Below are positions 16,301 to 24,776 of a DNA stretch of 64,000 bases, one piece after another (the first letter of the stretch is position 1; every line of letters begins with the position of its first letter). The translations under genes were made by a program, and so were the position numbers. The DNA lies in NCBI GenBank assembly GCA_016716065.1, contig JADJXA010000012.1, positions 132,714 through 196,713 of the forward strand, read 5' to 3'. The notes below the pieces were generated by a model that worked only from the letters and a program-made list of their open reading frames with translations, was not told the origin of the DNA and did not search any database. This DNA is from Candidatus Leptovillus gracilis (GTDB lineage Bacteria > Chloroflexota > Anaerolineae > Promineifilales > Promineifilaceae).

Positions 16301-17869
16301 GCACCTTAAAAACTAATACGCCAAACAGCAAAAAAACGCCCATCCTGTCAACCTCTGTCCGGGCTGTGGCAACAAACCAGGTATCTCCAGCTTATCATCA
16401 GTTGGCTGGACAGCACATCACAACCAGGACTGAAAGGCTCAGGTCAACGCGGGCAGACGAAAGCTCGCGCACAAGCAGCGTCATGATTTCTTGCAAAGAT
16501 TGCCCCTGAGCCAACCCCGCCGTAATAAACGAGCAGGCTCCACAGACTTTGGGCTTGAGTTGCTCGTCGCCAAGGAACGCTGCCGTCGAGGTCTAAGCTC
16601 GAGTTCACGTTGAAGCGTCTGTTGCAGGTCTGTATCCTGTTAGGCGGCGCACTGATGGCTGCACCACGGCGACCAGGGCATTATGTCGTTCAATAGCCGC
16701 GAAATTCCGTAATGATACTGGTCCAGCCCTTCAGCTTTACCTTCTTCATGATACGCTTCAACGGGCCAACGATGGCGATAAATGCGCGTCATGCAGCACA
16801 CAGCCTGCCAGTGCAAGCGGTTGCTGATGAAATACTGGATTGTCGGATAGGTCAGCCCGACGATAGCTGATGACAGAGACGGACTTTACCAAAGTTGTGC
16901 GGCGACCGATGCGTACGGCGGTGGGTATAAGTAAGTCTCGGTTGTTCCCTTAAAGGTGATGGTCGTCGTTTGAAACGCAGGAGTTTGACCGGCACCTGGC
17001 CGCAAGATGTTCGCCTTGAGGGCGCTGGGCAAACTCCGAATAATCGTTTCCCGACCTGTTGCAGCGCCACTTCACCGCTCGCCCAAGGCGCCCGTAAAGC
17101 AAAGCCTTTCTCATCGAAAGCGGCAGAAGCTGATTTGTGTGTACCAACTATCAAAAGCGATAGGCGGCGAAGTCGGGAACTGTGCCAGCCATTGCTGGCA
17201 CTGCTGCCTCAACCATGCGCAACTTGCTGTCGCACAGGTCAAGCTACGCCCGGTTTTTGACATTTCGTCGCCACACATAGCAAATACAGCGCCACTTGGT
17301 TGAATCGCTTTCTTTCAGCTCCAGCTTGCTTTCCTTCAACTTGATGTTCGCTGCGCGTAACCTGCTTCAATCTTGACCAGGTCAGCCGGTTGCCACAGCC
17401 AAAGAATATAGGTAATCCAGTTTGGTATCGCTGTAATGCAAACATCACCAGGTTGTGCGCATGGACAACACTTTTGCACATGGTCATACAAGATGGCGAT
17501 CTTGTCAAAGTGGTGTCCATAGTGGAGTAGGTAACGTATCGTCAAAACTCAACACCCGTCTTTTTCAAGGCTGTACCGGTAGGCTGCTCATGACAGCTAA
17601 GCGACAACGATTGAGTTCGTCGAGCGAAAAAGACTCCGTTAGTAGACGGTTGAGCGAGCTTTGGTTACGGCTTTCATGGACAAACAATCGGTTGATTCCC
17701 TCAACAGTTTTGTTTTCGGAAACAATCAAACCGCTGATGTACCTTGAACTGGATGAAGGCATCGTGAAAAGGCCGAACTGAAATGTGGTGCATGAAGATG
17801 ATCAACCAATCGTGAAATTCAACCAGGGAACCATAGTTCAGCACACTCCTGCGTAGTAAATTGCGCTAT
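16301..17869. mobile_element. Decayed insertion sequence
   Basis: This is the stretch between the orphan GT4 stub and the intact GT4 stop codon. It contains one degraded transposase reading frame on the minus strand (16398-17834) and nothing else. Clear terminal inverted repeats or target duplications could not be identified, so the boundaries are set by the flanking glycosyltransferase sequences and are approximate. Confidence 0.65.
16398..17834 (-). pseudogene. DDE transposase pseudogene (IS4/IS701-like), multiple frameshifts
   Basis: Reading the minus strand and switching frames recovers a transposase. It shows EFHDWLIIFMHHISVRPF, then RYISGLIVSENKTVEGINRL and RNQSSLNRLLTESFSLDELN. Next come a DDT-type motif with HYGHHFDKIAILYDHVQ, a LVKIEAG segment, YVGT/VGTHKS-type text, and a C-terminal IYRHRWPVEAYHEEGKAEGL and MTLLVRELSSARVDLSLS. 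RHRWPVE..YxEGKAEGLDQY is the conserved end of the DDE domain with the last catalytic glutamate. At least three or four frame changes and in-frame stops separate these blocks, so it is inactive. The family assignment beyond the DDE superfamily is tentative. Confidence 0.8.
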
Positions 17870-19021
17870 TCATCGCTTCCCCTGGTCATAGAGTTGCATT
17901 TGTTCCTTAGCAGACTTGACAATGTTGAATTCAGAATTGACTTTTTTAAGCGCCTCTTCTCCAATTGTTCTGGCTAATTCTTTGTCCTGCAACAAACGGA
18001 TAATACCGTCAGCCAGGGCTTTACTGTTTTCCAAATCTACTAAAATAGCGCTCTCCCCATCCACAACCGTTTCCGTGAAGCTGGGTTCCTTGCTGGATAC
18101 CAATGGTTTGCCCATTGCCATAAATTCTAACATCGCCAGGGATACGCCTTCATTGAGGGAACTCATGACGGTAACATCCATGGCTTCCATAAATGGCACT
18201 GTATCCTTTTGGTATCCAAGAAAGTGGACATACTGATCAATACCAAGATTTTTCGCTTGCGCTTGCAGTTCTTCAAGCAAACGGCCGCTGCCCACAATGA
18301 CAAAGTTCACCGGCCCATATGTGCGAATGATGATCGCGGCGGCATCAATCAGGTATTTCTGCCCTTTTTCAGGGCTTAAGCGGGCTATATTGCCCACAAC
18401 GGGAATGTCCGGATCGAATCCTAGTTTTTGCTTTGCGGCGCGTACATCGTGGTTGGGATTGAACCGATCTAGTTCAATACCATAACAGGACCGGGTTACT
18501 TTGTCAGGATTTCGGTTGAGTAGATCGAGTTGTTCTACATAACAGGCGTCAGAACCGGGCACAATTTTGTGCGAGAATATCTCATTGATTTTGGACCCGA
18601 TTTTGACTTTTAGCGAGCCAATTTCCCAGAAGGAAGGTGGTAAATGTTCTGAGCGAATAAGGGGCAAACCGGCCAGCCGGGCAGCGATTGTGGTGCGTAG
18701 GGTTCGATGAGGGTTCGGCGTGTGAATGTGCACAATATCTATGCCTGCTTTTTTAAAGGCATTTCTAATGCCCATGACGTCTTTCCAAAATGAAATGATT
18801 GGCGTTGTGCCAGGGTCGGCCGGCCGCAGCATGGGGACTTGCATTTCTTCTACCAACTCAATAAATTTTTTAGGGCTTGAACGAAACGGGTCTTCATAAC
18901 CGGGTATCATGACCATTGTTTGGTATCTGGCGGGATCATAATATTTGATCAACAGCAGCATAAACAACTCGATGCCCCCAAATTCATTTGTGTCGTGAAC
19001 GAACGCCACTTTTTTTGTCAT
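17870..19021 (-). CDS. GT4-type glycosyltransferase
   Basis: The 383-residue protein is a complete GT-B enzyme: DIVHIHTPNPHRTLRTTIAA in the N-domain, then PVVGNIARLSPEKGQKYLI, FLGYQKDTVPFMEAMDVTV and EGVSLAMLEFMAMGKPLVSS with the EX7E glutamates in place. A GAGG ribosome site lies 7 bp before the ATG. Its last ~55 bases are duplicated beyond the insertion element (16236-16300), and a more diverged copy of the same tail lies at 22005-22051. The lack of ACGGCCGT anywhere in it contrasts with most genes in the window. Confidence 0.92.
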   Translation of the reverse strand: MTKKVAFVHDTNEFGGIELFMLLLIKYYDPARYQTMVMIPGYEDPFRSSPKKFIELVEEMQVPMLRPADPGTTPIISFWKDVMGIRNAFKKAGIDIVHIHTPNPHRTLRTTIAARLAGLPLIRSEHLPPSFWEIGSLKVKIGSKINEIFSHKIVPGSDACYVEQLDLLNRNPDKVTRSCYGIELDRFNPNHDVRAAKQKLGFDPDIPVVGNIARLSPEKGQKYLIDAAAIIIRTYGPVNFVIVGSGRLLEELQAQAKNLGIDQYVHFLGYQKDTVPFMEAMDVTVMSSLNEGVSLAMLEFMAMGKPLVSSKEPSFTETVVDGESAILVDLENSKALADGIIRLLQDKELARTIGEEALKKVNSEFNIVKSAKEQMQLYDQGKR

Positions 19022-19078
19022 TATTTAACCTCACCCACTTGGCTGCCAGAATAATATAGAACAACCGAACCGTAGCTT

Positions 19079-20560
19079 TTAGGTTGGGTTTACTCGCTGG
19101 CGTTGCAGTTTGGCGACAGCGGAATCTTTCAATCCTTTGACGATTAATTTCTCGTCTTCACCGATGAGCCGCAATATCAGGGCGGCAACGCCATAACTGG
19201 TGATGCCGATTAGAACCGGAACGGCGATGAAGGCGTCTCTGAACCACCAAGTGGCTGCAATCATGACGATTCCGGCGGTCACTACTTTTATGGCGTAGAT
19301 GGCGTTTGCCTTGTTGAGCGTGTGCGCTGGCAGCAGCCTTATGCCAGCGATCATCATGAAGGATTCGGTGAATATGAATACGATGGACGCGCCAATGGCG
19401 CCATTGTCGAAGGCCGCGTGGCTCCAGGGAACCAGCCATAAATCGAGTGGGATAACGGCGAGCGAGGCGATGGTGATGACCAGGGTCCAGGGGTATTGGC
19501 GATTGGTGGATAAGAGGGCTGTGCCAATGATCATATTTTGATAGGTCATGGTTAGAACAAGACCTTTGATTGCCAGCACCGGGCCGCTGCCGGCAAATTC
19601 TGGGCCATAGAGCAGGACAACCAACGGATTGGCGATGAGGAATATGCCAAAGCCGATGGGCACACCAACCAGAAGTAGAATGTCGAAGCTTCTTTGAACA
19701 AGTCTCTTGAGATTATCAGGGTCTCTGACATTTTCTCGCGATAGTGCGGGAAAAACGGCCGTCATCAACACCGTCGGCACAAATAGCAGGGTACCATACA
19801 GCACATCGGCTGAGCCATACCAACCCACCGTCCGTTCGTTGGCTAACATGGAAATGAGAATGATGTCAACTTCCAGGTAAAGGGTGATGGCCGCGCTGGA
19901 TAACAAAAAAGGGAACCCTAGTTTGAGCATACTTCCGGCGTGTTTGAGGTTGATGCGGAAGCGGGGATGTTGCAGCGTTTTTACGTAGTAAAGCTGAATT
20001 AAGAAACTAACCAACCCCATGCCAATGTGGACAGAGGCTATTAAGAAAATACCGGCTCCCAGATAGACCAATGTCAGGGTAACGATGGTGTTGAACAACT
20101 TGCTGACAATGTTTGCCAGGGAGATATACTGCATCTTCTCCAGGCCCTGGAGCATGGCCTGGCAAATTGCGGAATACTGCCAGAAAAGCGTGCCCACGCC
20201 TATGATGACCAACATCATGACCGTCTCAAAGGGATATTGGACCAGATAGGCGTAAACTGCGACAACCACGACACTGAGCAAGAAGAGGAGCGTTTTCAGA
20301 AAGAACGCATTGCCAAAAAAATCGGAGATGCCTTCCGGGTTTTTGGCGATTTCTTTGGCCAGCAGCATATCTATGCCAAAGGTAATGACCATAGCCATGA
20401 TGTTCCAGATGGCGACGGCCGTATAATATTTCCCCGTCACTGCTGGTCCCAAATATCTAGGCAGCACGATCATGATAAGCAGAGATAAGCCCCAGGTTAC
20501 TAACTGGGATACCATTAAGAAAGTTGCGTTTTTGGCGATTGTTTTACCGGTTACATTCAT
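19079..20560 (-). CDS. Wzx-like polysaccharide flippase
   Basis: This is a 493-residue polytopic protein with about 14 predicted helices, starting with ATFLMVSQLVTWGLSLLIMIVLPRYLGP, the usual beginning of Wzx/MVF-type exporters. Such flippases move undecaprenyl-linked repeat units across the inner membrane. Charged residues inside the first helices (IDMLLAKEIAKNPE) are typical. It is the only flippase in the window and pairs logically with the polymerase at 29535-31082. A leader segment shared with another gene lies ~85 bp upstream (20643-20697). Confidence 0.93.
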   Translation of the reverse strand: MNVTGKTIAKNATFLMVSQLVTWGLSLLIMIVLPRYLGPAVTGKYYTAVAIWNIMAMVITFGIDMLLAKEIAKNPEGISDFFGNAFFLKTLLFLLSVVVVAVYAYLVQYPFETVMMLVIIGVGTLFWQYSAICQAMLQGLEKMQYISLANIVSKLFNTIVTLTLVYLGAGIFLIASVHIGMGLVSFLIQLYYVKTLQHPRFRINLKHAGSMLKLGFPFLLSSAAITLYLEVDIILISMLANERTVGWYGSADVLYGTLLFVPTVLMTAVFPALSRENVRDPDNLKRLVQRSFDILLLVGVPIGFGIFLIANPLVVLLYGPEFAGSGPVLAIKGLVLTMTYQNMIIGTALLSTNRQYPWTLVITIASLAVIPLDLWLVPWSHAAFDNGAIGASIVFIFTESFMMIAGIRLLPAHTLNKANAIYAIKVVTAGIVMIAATWWFRDAFIAVPVLIGITSYGVAALILRLIGEDEKLIVKGLKDSAVAKLQRQRVNPT

Positions 20561-20642
20561 AGAGTGGTTTGATCCTTGGATCGGGACGATTCATTTTGTT
20601 TGTTTGTTCTGTAATGCGGGCAGCAGGTTCATCCGGAACTGA

Positions 20643-20697
20643 TGAGCTTTGCAATAATCTAACACCTAAGTTGTTACAATCACTCTTACAGGAATCG
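20643..20697 (-). promoter_or_regulatory. Shared leader motif upstream of the flippase gene
   Basis: Read on the minus strand the segment starts CTGTAAGAGTGATTGTAAC and ends GCAAAGCTCATC. A clearly related segment at 23144-23198 (CTGTAAGTGTGTTTGCAAG ... CGAAGCTCATTTG) lies upstream of the GT2 gene at 22063-22968, at a similar distance. The pair may be duplicated promoters or operators. No strong sigma-70 hexamer pair can be assigned. Confidence 0.4.
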
Positions 20698-20781
20698 GTA
20701 ACGAGCATATCATGCAAATATATCGGGCATAACAAATTTTCCCAGAGGGGTATACAGATCAACAACCAGGGGGTATAAATA

Positions 20782-20937
20782 GCAGGAGCATTGGTGTCTG
20801 TTTGTGAGGCGTCCTCTGGGGTGGCGGCGGATGGGGGAGAGGTATTCACGCACGAAAAATTCGCGGCCAACCTCTTTGTCGCCTAAGTTGCATATCTGGT
20901 CGTTGGCTTCGTCGCTAACGGCCGTGAGCAGCAACCC
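20782..20937 (-). pseudogene. Chimeric remnant: LysM-lipoprotein fragment joined to epimerase fragment
   Basis: Positions 20782-20840 resemble 23780-23840, the Ser/Thr/Pro linker (SPPSTATPDDASQTGDDAP) of the LysM lipoprotein gene; here it reads SPPSAATPEDASQTDTNAP. From 20841 the sequence switches to the epimerase gene at 13647-14639: LLTAVSDEANDQICNLGDKEV followed by EFFVREY matches LLTAVSDEANGQIYNLGDKEV and EFVVREY, with about 48 bp missing in between. Both pieces are on the minus strand. The junction is at ~20840. Confidence 0.8.
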
Positions 20938-20940
20938 TGG

Positions 20941-21078
20941 TTGACTGACAAAACTCACATTCAGTCCAATTGACAACGGATTGGCAGGATTTATGGATTC
21001 GTTTTTCTCGACTACCCTTATCCGCAAATCCTGGAAATCCGTGTTCTGCTGCCTCTAAAAATAAGATTTGTCAGTCAA
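20941..21078. repeat. Inverted-repeat element with 12-bp perfect ends
   Basis: ttgactgacaaa at 20941-20952 and its exact complement at 21067-21078 bound about 138 bp. The interior contains another pair (ggcaggattt / aaatcctgg) and 'aatccgtgttctg' text like that of the element at 56551-56712. It is non-coding. No target duplication was found. Confidence 0.55.
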
Positions 21079-21120
21079 TCAGGTAAGCAACGTGAACAAC
21101 TGGTACGGAGTATGTTCTTT

Positions 21121-21939
21121 TTAGAATGACTTCCGGCTCAGGATCATCCCTCTCCAAGTAGTTTTGACTGGCGAGGGGAAGTTGTCTAAACTGTCGAATT
21201 CAGCTACGAGCTTCCACTCTTCAGGGATGTGAAGTTGAAATCGTTGTCTCGAAAAAATCCAGCATGGATAGCTGGCCGGGTAAATAACAGGCGGCACATT
21301 CTGGACGCACAATCTATCTACAGCGCCCTCCCAGAAAGGTGTGCGGTCAATGAGGACATAATCGCAAGGCAAAGACAACACTTGCTCTAAAAGCCGATAG
21401 GGATGCTCCAGGTAGTGCAAGACACTGCTAAGGAGTACCACATTGGGTTGTGTTTCCGCCAGGCATTCCTCAATATCAAAGTGGAATTTCAGGTTATCAT
21501 CCTCAAACCACTGTCTACCTGTTTCTACATGCTGTGGCTGCTCAACTATATTCCAGCGAACCTTTTTTAAATGAGGCAAGAAGTGACGTTTTTGGAAATA
21601 AGCACTGCCTAAAGAGCCGCCAAAGTCTAGGACATTCAGGTGACCATCAGATTGTGCCGCCACCCACATCAAACCGGCGAGAACGGGCCAGGCATACTGT
21701 ATTTCATCGAACAGAATCGAATCCATTTCATGGACTGCTTCATTGTTCTTGACCTTTAACAGAGCATCCCTGGTTTTTTCCAAAATATGCGATGCGTCAT
21801 AGCCACTGCTATCTGCGACAGCTTCACTCCAACTGGAATAGTCCCCATGGAGATAAAGACCAAATTTCTTCCGATTTATAGTCCGATAGCCCTCCACAAA
21901 GATAGGTGGCGTGAGCAGTTTGATAAAGTCTTTAAACAT
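21121..21939 (-). CDS. TIGR04325-type methyltransferase
   Basis: The 272-residue protein has YLHGDYSSWSEAVADSSGYD near the N-terminus, a hallmark of this putative methyltransferase family often found in polysaccharide loci. A class I SAM-binding motif follows (LNVLDFGGSLGSAYF), then VVLLSSVLHYLEHPY and CDYVLIDRTPFW. GGAGG lies 7 bp before the ATG. It probably methylates a sugar or glycan end in EPS assembly, but no substrate is established for the family. It is flanked by remnants on both sides. Confidence 0.85.
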   Translation of the reverse strand: MFKDFIKLLTPPIFVEGYRTINRKKFGLYLHGDYSSWSEAVADSSGYDASHILEKTRDALLKVKNNEAVHEMDSILFDEIQYAWPVLAGLMWVAAQSDGHLNVLDFGGSLGSAYFQKRHFLPHLKKVRWNIVEQPQHVETGRQWFEDDNLKFHFDIEECLAETQPNVVLLSSVLHYLEHPYRLLEQVLSLPCDYVLIDRTPFWEGAVDRLCVQNVPPVIYPASYPCWIFSRQRFQLHIPEEWKLVAEFDSLDNFPSPVKTTWRGMILSRKSF

Positions 21940-22004
21940 TTTGCAGCCTCCAGGCTTTTTGTTGGATAGATCAAAATCATCTATTTTGGAGTACCCAGCA
22001 ACAA

Positions 22005-22051
22005 GTCGTAAGGCCGCATTTGTTTCAGAGCAGCCTTTACAATACTAAACT
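22005..22051 (-). pseudogene. Second, diverged 3' stub of a GT4 gene
   Basis: On the minus strand this spells FSIVKAALKQMRPYD, against FNIVKSAKEQMQLYD at the end of the intact GT4 protein at 17870-19021. At DNA level about 33 of 47 positions match 17884-17930. It lies in the spacer between the methyltransferase and GT2 genes with no upstream reading frame, so it appears to be a relic of a lost glycosyltransferase gene, older than the stub at 16236. Confidence 0.5.
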
Positions 22052-22062
22052 ATCAATATACT

Positions 22063-22968
22063 CTAATACTCATATGGATTAAGGTGGTACTTAACACACC
22101 CCTGAAACGTGCCGAATCGGAAAGCGATGTTGCGCATGACCAGGGCGAATTCTTCTTTCCTTCTGGTCTTTAACAGCCACCAGAGAAGCCGCGCCCAGCC
22201 ATAAAAATAGACTGCCCATGAATGCCAAAAGCCAGTGTCTGCTTCTGGGGGCTGATATTTTTTTCTTAACAAGATGGTGTATTTGCCGTATGTACGCCAC
22301 TGAGACATCATGGTTCTAAATTGTGGGCGGTGACGATAATACAACACAGCATCGTAAGCAAAACTTGGCCTGGCGCCGGCAAGCTGCGCCCTGAATCCAT
22401 AGTCCAGGTCTTCGCCGGCTATCAAAGTCTCGTCGAAACCATTGATAGCTTCGTGGAACGACCGTTTAATGGCAAAGCTCCAACCACGCACTAAAATAAG
22501 ATGGGGTGGGTATGGTGCGCGGTTGTCCTCAAGGGTTTCCCGGGCAGCGGCCCTATCCTTATTCTGCCATATATCACGCGAAATCCACGATTGCTGATTC
22601 AACTTTTCTCTGTCAATGCGACAAATCACTACATCAGCGTCTTCCAGGCTGGTCAGCAAGGCAGCCAGCCAACCAGGAGCCACCACATCATCGGCGTCAC
22701 AAAAGGCCAACACGTCGCCCAGGGCCGCCTTCGCACCAGCATTTCGCGCATGAGAGGGTCCCTGACGCTCGAACGCTTCAACCAATCTCACGCGAGGGTG
22801 CAGGTTCATATAACGCTCAATAACCAAACGGGAATTATCTGTGGAACGATTGTCAGCCACAATAATTTCCCACGGCTCCGGTACCTCCTCCTGCTGCAGC
22901 AGGGCATCGAGTTGTTCGCTGATTGTCAATTCCGCATTGTAACAGGGAATGATGACGCTTACATTCAT
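22063..22968 (-). CDS. GT2 family glycosyltransferase
   Basis: This is a GT-A enzyme of about 301 residues: VSVIIPCYNAELTISEQLDALL, IIVADNRSTDNS, the metal-binding motif FCDADD, and GEDLDYGFRAQLAG. An aromatic C-terminal region (WAVYFYGWARLLWWLL) may associate with the membrane. The ATG at 22968 has GGAG seven bases upstream and begins directly at the GT2 motif, so it is preferred over the in-frame start at 23025. A leader motif shared with the flippase gene lies upstream at 23144-23198. Confidence 0.92.
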   Translation of the reverse strand: MNVSVIIPCYNAELTISEQLDALLQQEEVPEPWEIIVADNRSTDNSRLVIERYMNLHPRVRLVEAFERQGPSHARNAGAKAALGDVLAFCDADDVVAPGWLAALLTSLEDADVVICRIDREKLNQQSWISRDIWQNKDRAAARETLEDNRAPYPPHLILVRGWSFAIKRSFHEAINGFDETLIAGEDLDYGFRAQLAGARPSFAYDAVLYYRHRPQFRTMMSQWRTYGKYTILLRKKYQPPEADTGFWHSWAVYFYGWARLLWWLLKTRRKEEFALVMRNIAFRFGTFQGCVKYHLNPYEY

Positions 22969-23143
22969 ACTTGGTCTCCAGGTGTTACAGGTGACTGGTG
23001 GGTTTTTTTTGCCGTATCGTGACAAATGCGATCAACTGAGGCCGATGGGTAACGGCCGTTGACACTGGTATCGCCAGACGTCGGTAATCGCAGCACAACC
23101 AAACTCATTTCCAGACTCAGCATATTCACTCTGATTGGAAACA

Positions 23144-23198
23144 AATGAGCTTCGTAACAATTTAACACGTAAATACTTGCAAACACACTTACAGCATA
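23144..23198 (-). promoter_or_regulatory. Shared leader motif upstream of GT2 gene
   Basis: Read on the minus strand: CTGTAAGTGTGTTTGCAAG ... TTACGTGTTAAATTGTTAC ... GAAGCTCATTTG. It aligns over ~50 bp with 20643-20697. A shorter relative lies at 6770-6806. The function is inferred from position only. Confidence 0.4.
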
Positions 23199-23339
23199 GG
23201 ACAGGATGCGCAGCAGCGCCAACGGTCAGGGGAAAATCAACCGGCAAAAAACGGATTGTGACTACGAAACTTTTTCAAGATAACGCCAAAGAGACACGCA
23301 GAATAGACGAGTCCAGTCTCCATGCCTTTTTGATGATTC

Positions 23340-23548
23340 CAGCAATTCTCAACTTGAAATCCAGCCGTAAGGGCGGGACAGGCGGTGCGACATTTTTGCC
23401 AATCACCAATGCCTTGCCTTCCGCCTGTCTCGCCCCTCTTTGGGTCCCATTGGACGAGACGGCGCGGGAAAATGCCGTTCGCAGCGGCTGTTACCTGTCC
23501 GCGCCGTCACGCCCCTACTATCACACCAGGGCAAATTGAGAATTGCTG
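23340..23548. mobile_element. MITE, copy A (16-bp TIRs, 9-bp target duplication)
   Basis: The 209-bp non-coding element starts cagcaattctcaactt and ends aaattgagaattgctg, nearly perfect 16-bp inverted ends. It is flanked by exact 9-bp direct repeats TGATGATTC at 23331-23339 and 23549-23557. A second copy at 58423-58617 has the same ends, a very similar GC-rich interior (ctttgggtcccattgg, gagacggcgcgggaaaatg) and its own 9-bp duplication. It was presumably mobilised by a transposase encoded elsewhere. Confidence 0.9.
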
Positions 23549-23570
23549 TGATGATTCATAACTACTGGAT

Positions 23571-24776
23571 TTAACCAGACGGGGGACGTGGCGTTGACGT
23601 AGCTGGCAGCTGGGGCAGCCATAGGGTTTTACCAATGCTGAGTACGTCCCCAGGTTCCAAACAATTGACGCTGATGACGACTTCCATTGAAACGTTCGCC
23701 CGCACAGCCAGGCTGGATAAGATGTCATTGGGTTGAATGGTATACCGCACCCAGCCATCGGGCGGGGATACGACACAAACAGGAGCATCGTCGCCTGTTT
23801 GTGAGGCGTCATCTGGGGTAGCGGTGGATGGGGGGGAAACGGCCGTGCTTTCTGGCGTGGCGCTTGTCCCTACAACAGTCGCACGTTCCGGCGCAGGGGT
23901 TACGTCAACTACGGCCGGGGCATCAGCAGTAGATGACGTTTGTGCCAACATGATGATCTCTAGATCATCAATGTAGATCGTGTTGTAAAACCCCTCATCG
24001 TTCTTAATATAAAACCCGGTGACATAATTAGCTACCGGATCATAAATCAGGTTATCAATCCAGACATAAATTTGCACCCAGGTATTCGGCGGGATGGAGC
24101 CGTTGATACCAAGAAAATATAGGCGCGTTTCCGAAAAATACTCCCCTTCAGGAAATTGCACAGAAGTATCGTCGGGCCGCCAATAGGCAAAATCGTTGCT
24201 GCTGGTAACAGTTACGGCCAGCTCGTTGAACTCAATATAATCATCACCACCGTTCAGCCAAAAGCTGAAACCCACTGTTTCTTCATAGGGAAAAGACCGT
24301 TCGGCTTCTGGCTCAATTGTAAAAAACAGGGTGGTGAAATCTACCAATGGGGTAAAGGCAATCGCTTTACGCCCGGCATGAACTTGCGTCGTACTCGCCA
24401 GGTCTACTTCTGCATCGGGATTATCCTGGACTACCCAGTCTTCGTTCAGAGCATCATCGTAAATGATGAAACTTTCGGTATTTAAGCTGGAGATGTCACG
24501 AGTGGGCGGTGGCACGGTTGCCCGTGGCGCGCTTGTGGGGCGAGGAGTGGATGTGTTACGCGCACTAAAATAATTGGCGACGGTAGGAGCGGCCGTTACC
24601 AGTCCATTGTCCACCGGTTCTTGAGTCAGACGGCTGCCATCGCTCAAAAAAAACGAATGGGTTGTTGGCGTAGCTTGTGGTACATAGGTTGACTGTGGCT
24701 CGATACTCCCGGTGGCGCAGCCGACCAAACTTGCCAGGAGAGCCACGCAAAAGATAAATACAGTTTGCGCTTTCAT
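23571..24776 (-). CDS. LysM-domain lipoprotein with carbohydrate-binding-like domain
   Basis: This is a 401-residue secreted lipoprotein. A signal peptide with lipobox (LLASLVGC, Cys20) is followed by a Ser/Thr/Pro-rich stretch. A beta-rich domain spans ~95-285 (IIYDDALNEDWVVQDNPDAEVDLA ... IYIDDLEIIML) and resembles carbohydrate-binding modules. After a second Pro/Thr linker the C-terminus is a LysM motif (RYTIQPNDILSSLAVRANVSMEVVISVN ... LSIGKTLWLP), which binds N-acetylglucosamine-containing glycan. It starts 4 bp inside the preceding GT4 gene (ATGA overlap), so it is made with the EPS enzymes and may tether polymer at the cell surface. Part of its linker is duplicated at 20782-20840. Confidence 0.85.
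   Translation of the reverse strand: MKAQTVFIFCVALLASLVGCATGSIEPQSTYVPQATPTTHSFFLSDGSRLTQEPVDNGLVTAAPTVANYFSARNTSTPRPTSAPRATVPPPTRDISSLNTESFIIYDDALNEDWVVQDNPDAEVDLASTTQVHAGRKAIAFTPLVDFTTLFFTIEPEAERSFPYEETVGFSFWLNGGDDYIEFNELAVTVTSSNDFAYWRPDDTSVQFPEGEYFSETRLYFLGINGSIPPNTWVQIYVWIDNLIYDPVANYVTGFYIKNDEGFYNTIYIDDLEIIMLAQTSSTADAPAVVDVTPAPERATVVGTSATPESTAVSPPSTATPDDASQTGDDAPVCVVSPPDGWVRYTIQPNDILSSLAVRANVSMEVVISVNCLEPGDVLSIGKTLWLPQLPATSTPRPPSG

Noticed and set aside
16033..16509. Small plus-strand frames before the decayed IS
   Set aside because: They overlap the GT4 stub and transposase remnant on the other strand and have no conserved text.
23340..23548. Possible structured RNA in the GC-rich spacer
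   Set aside because: The terminal inverted repeats, 9-bp duplications and second copy at 58.4 kb explain it as a MITE.
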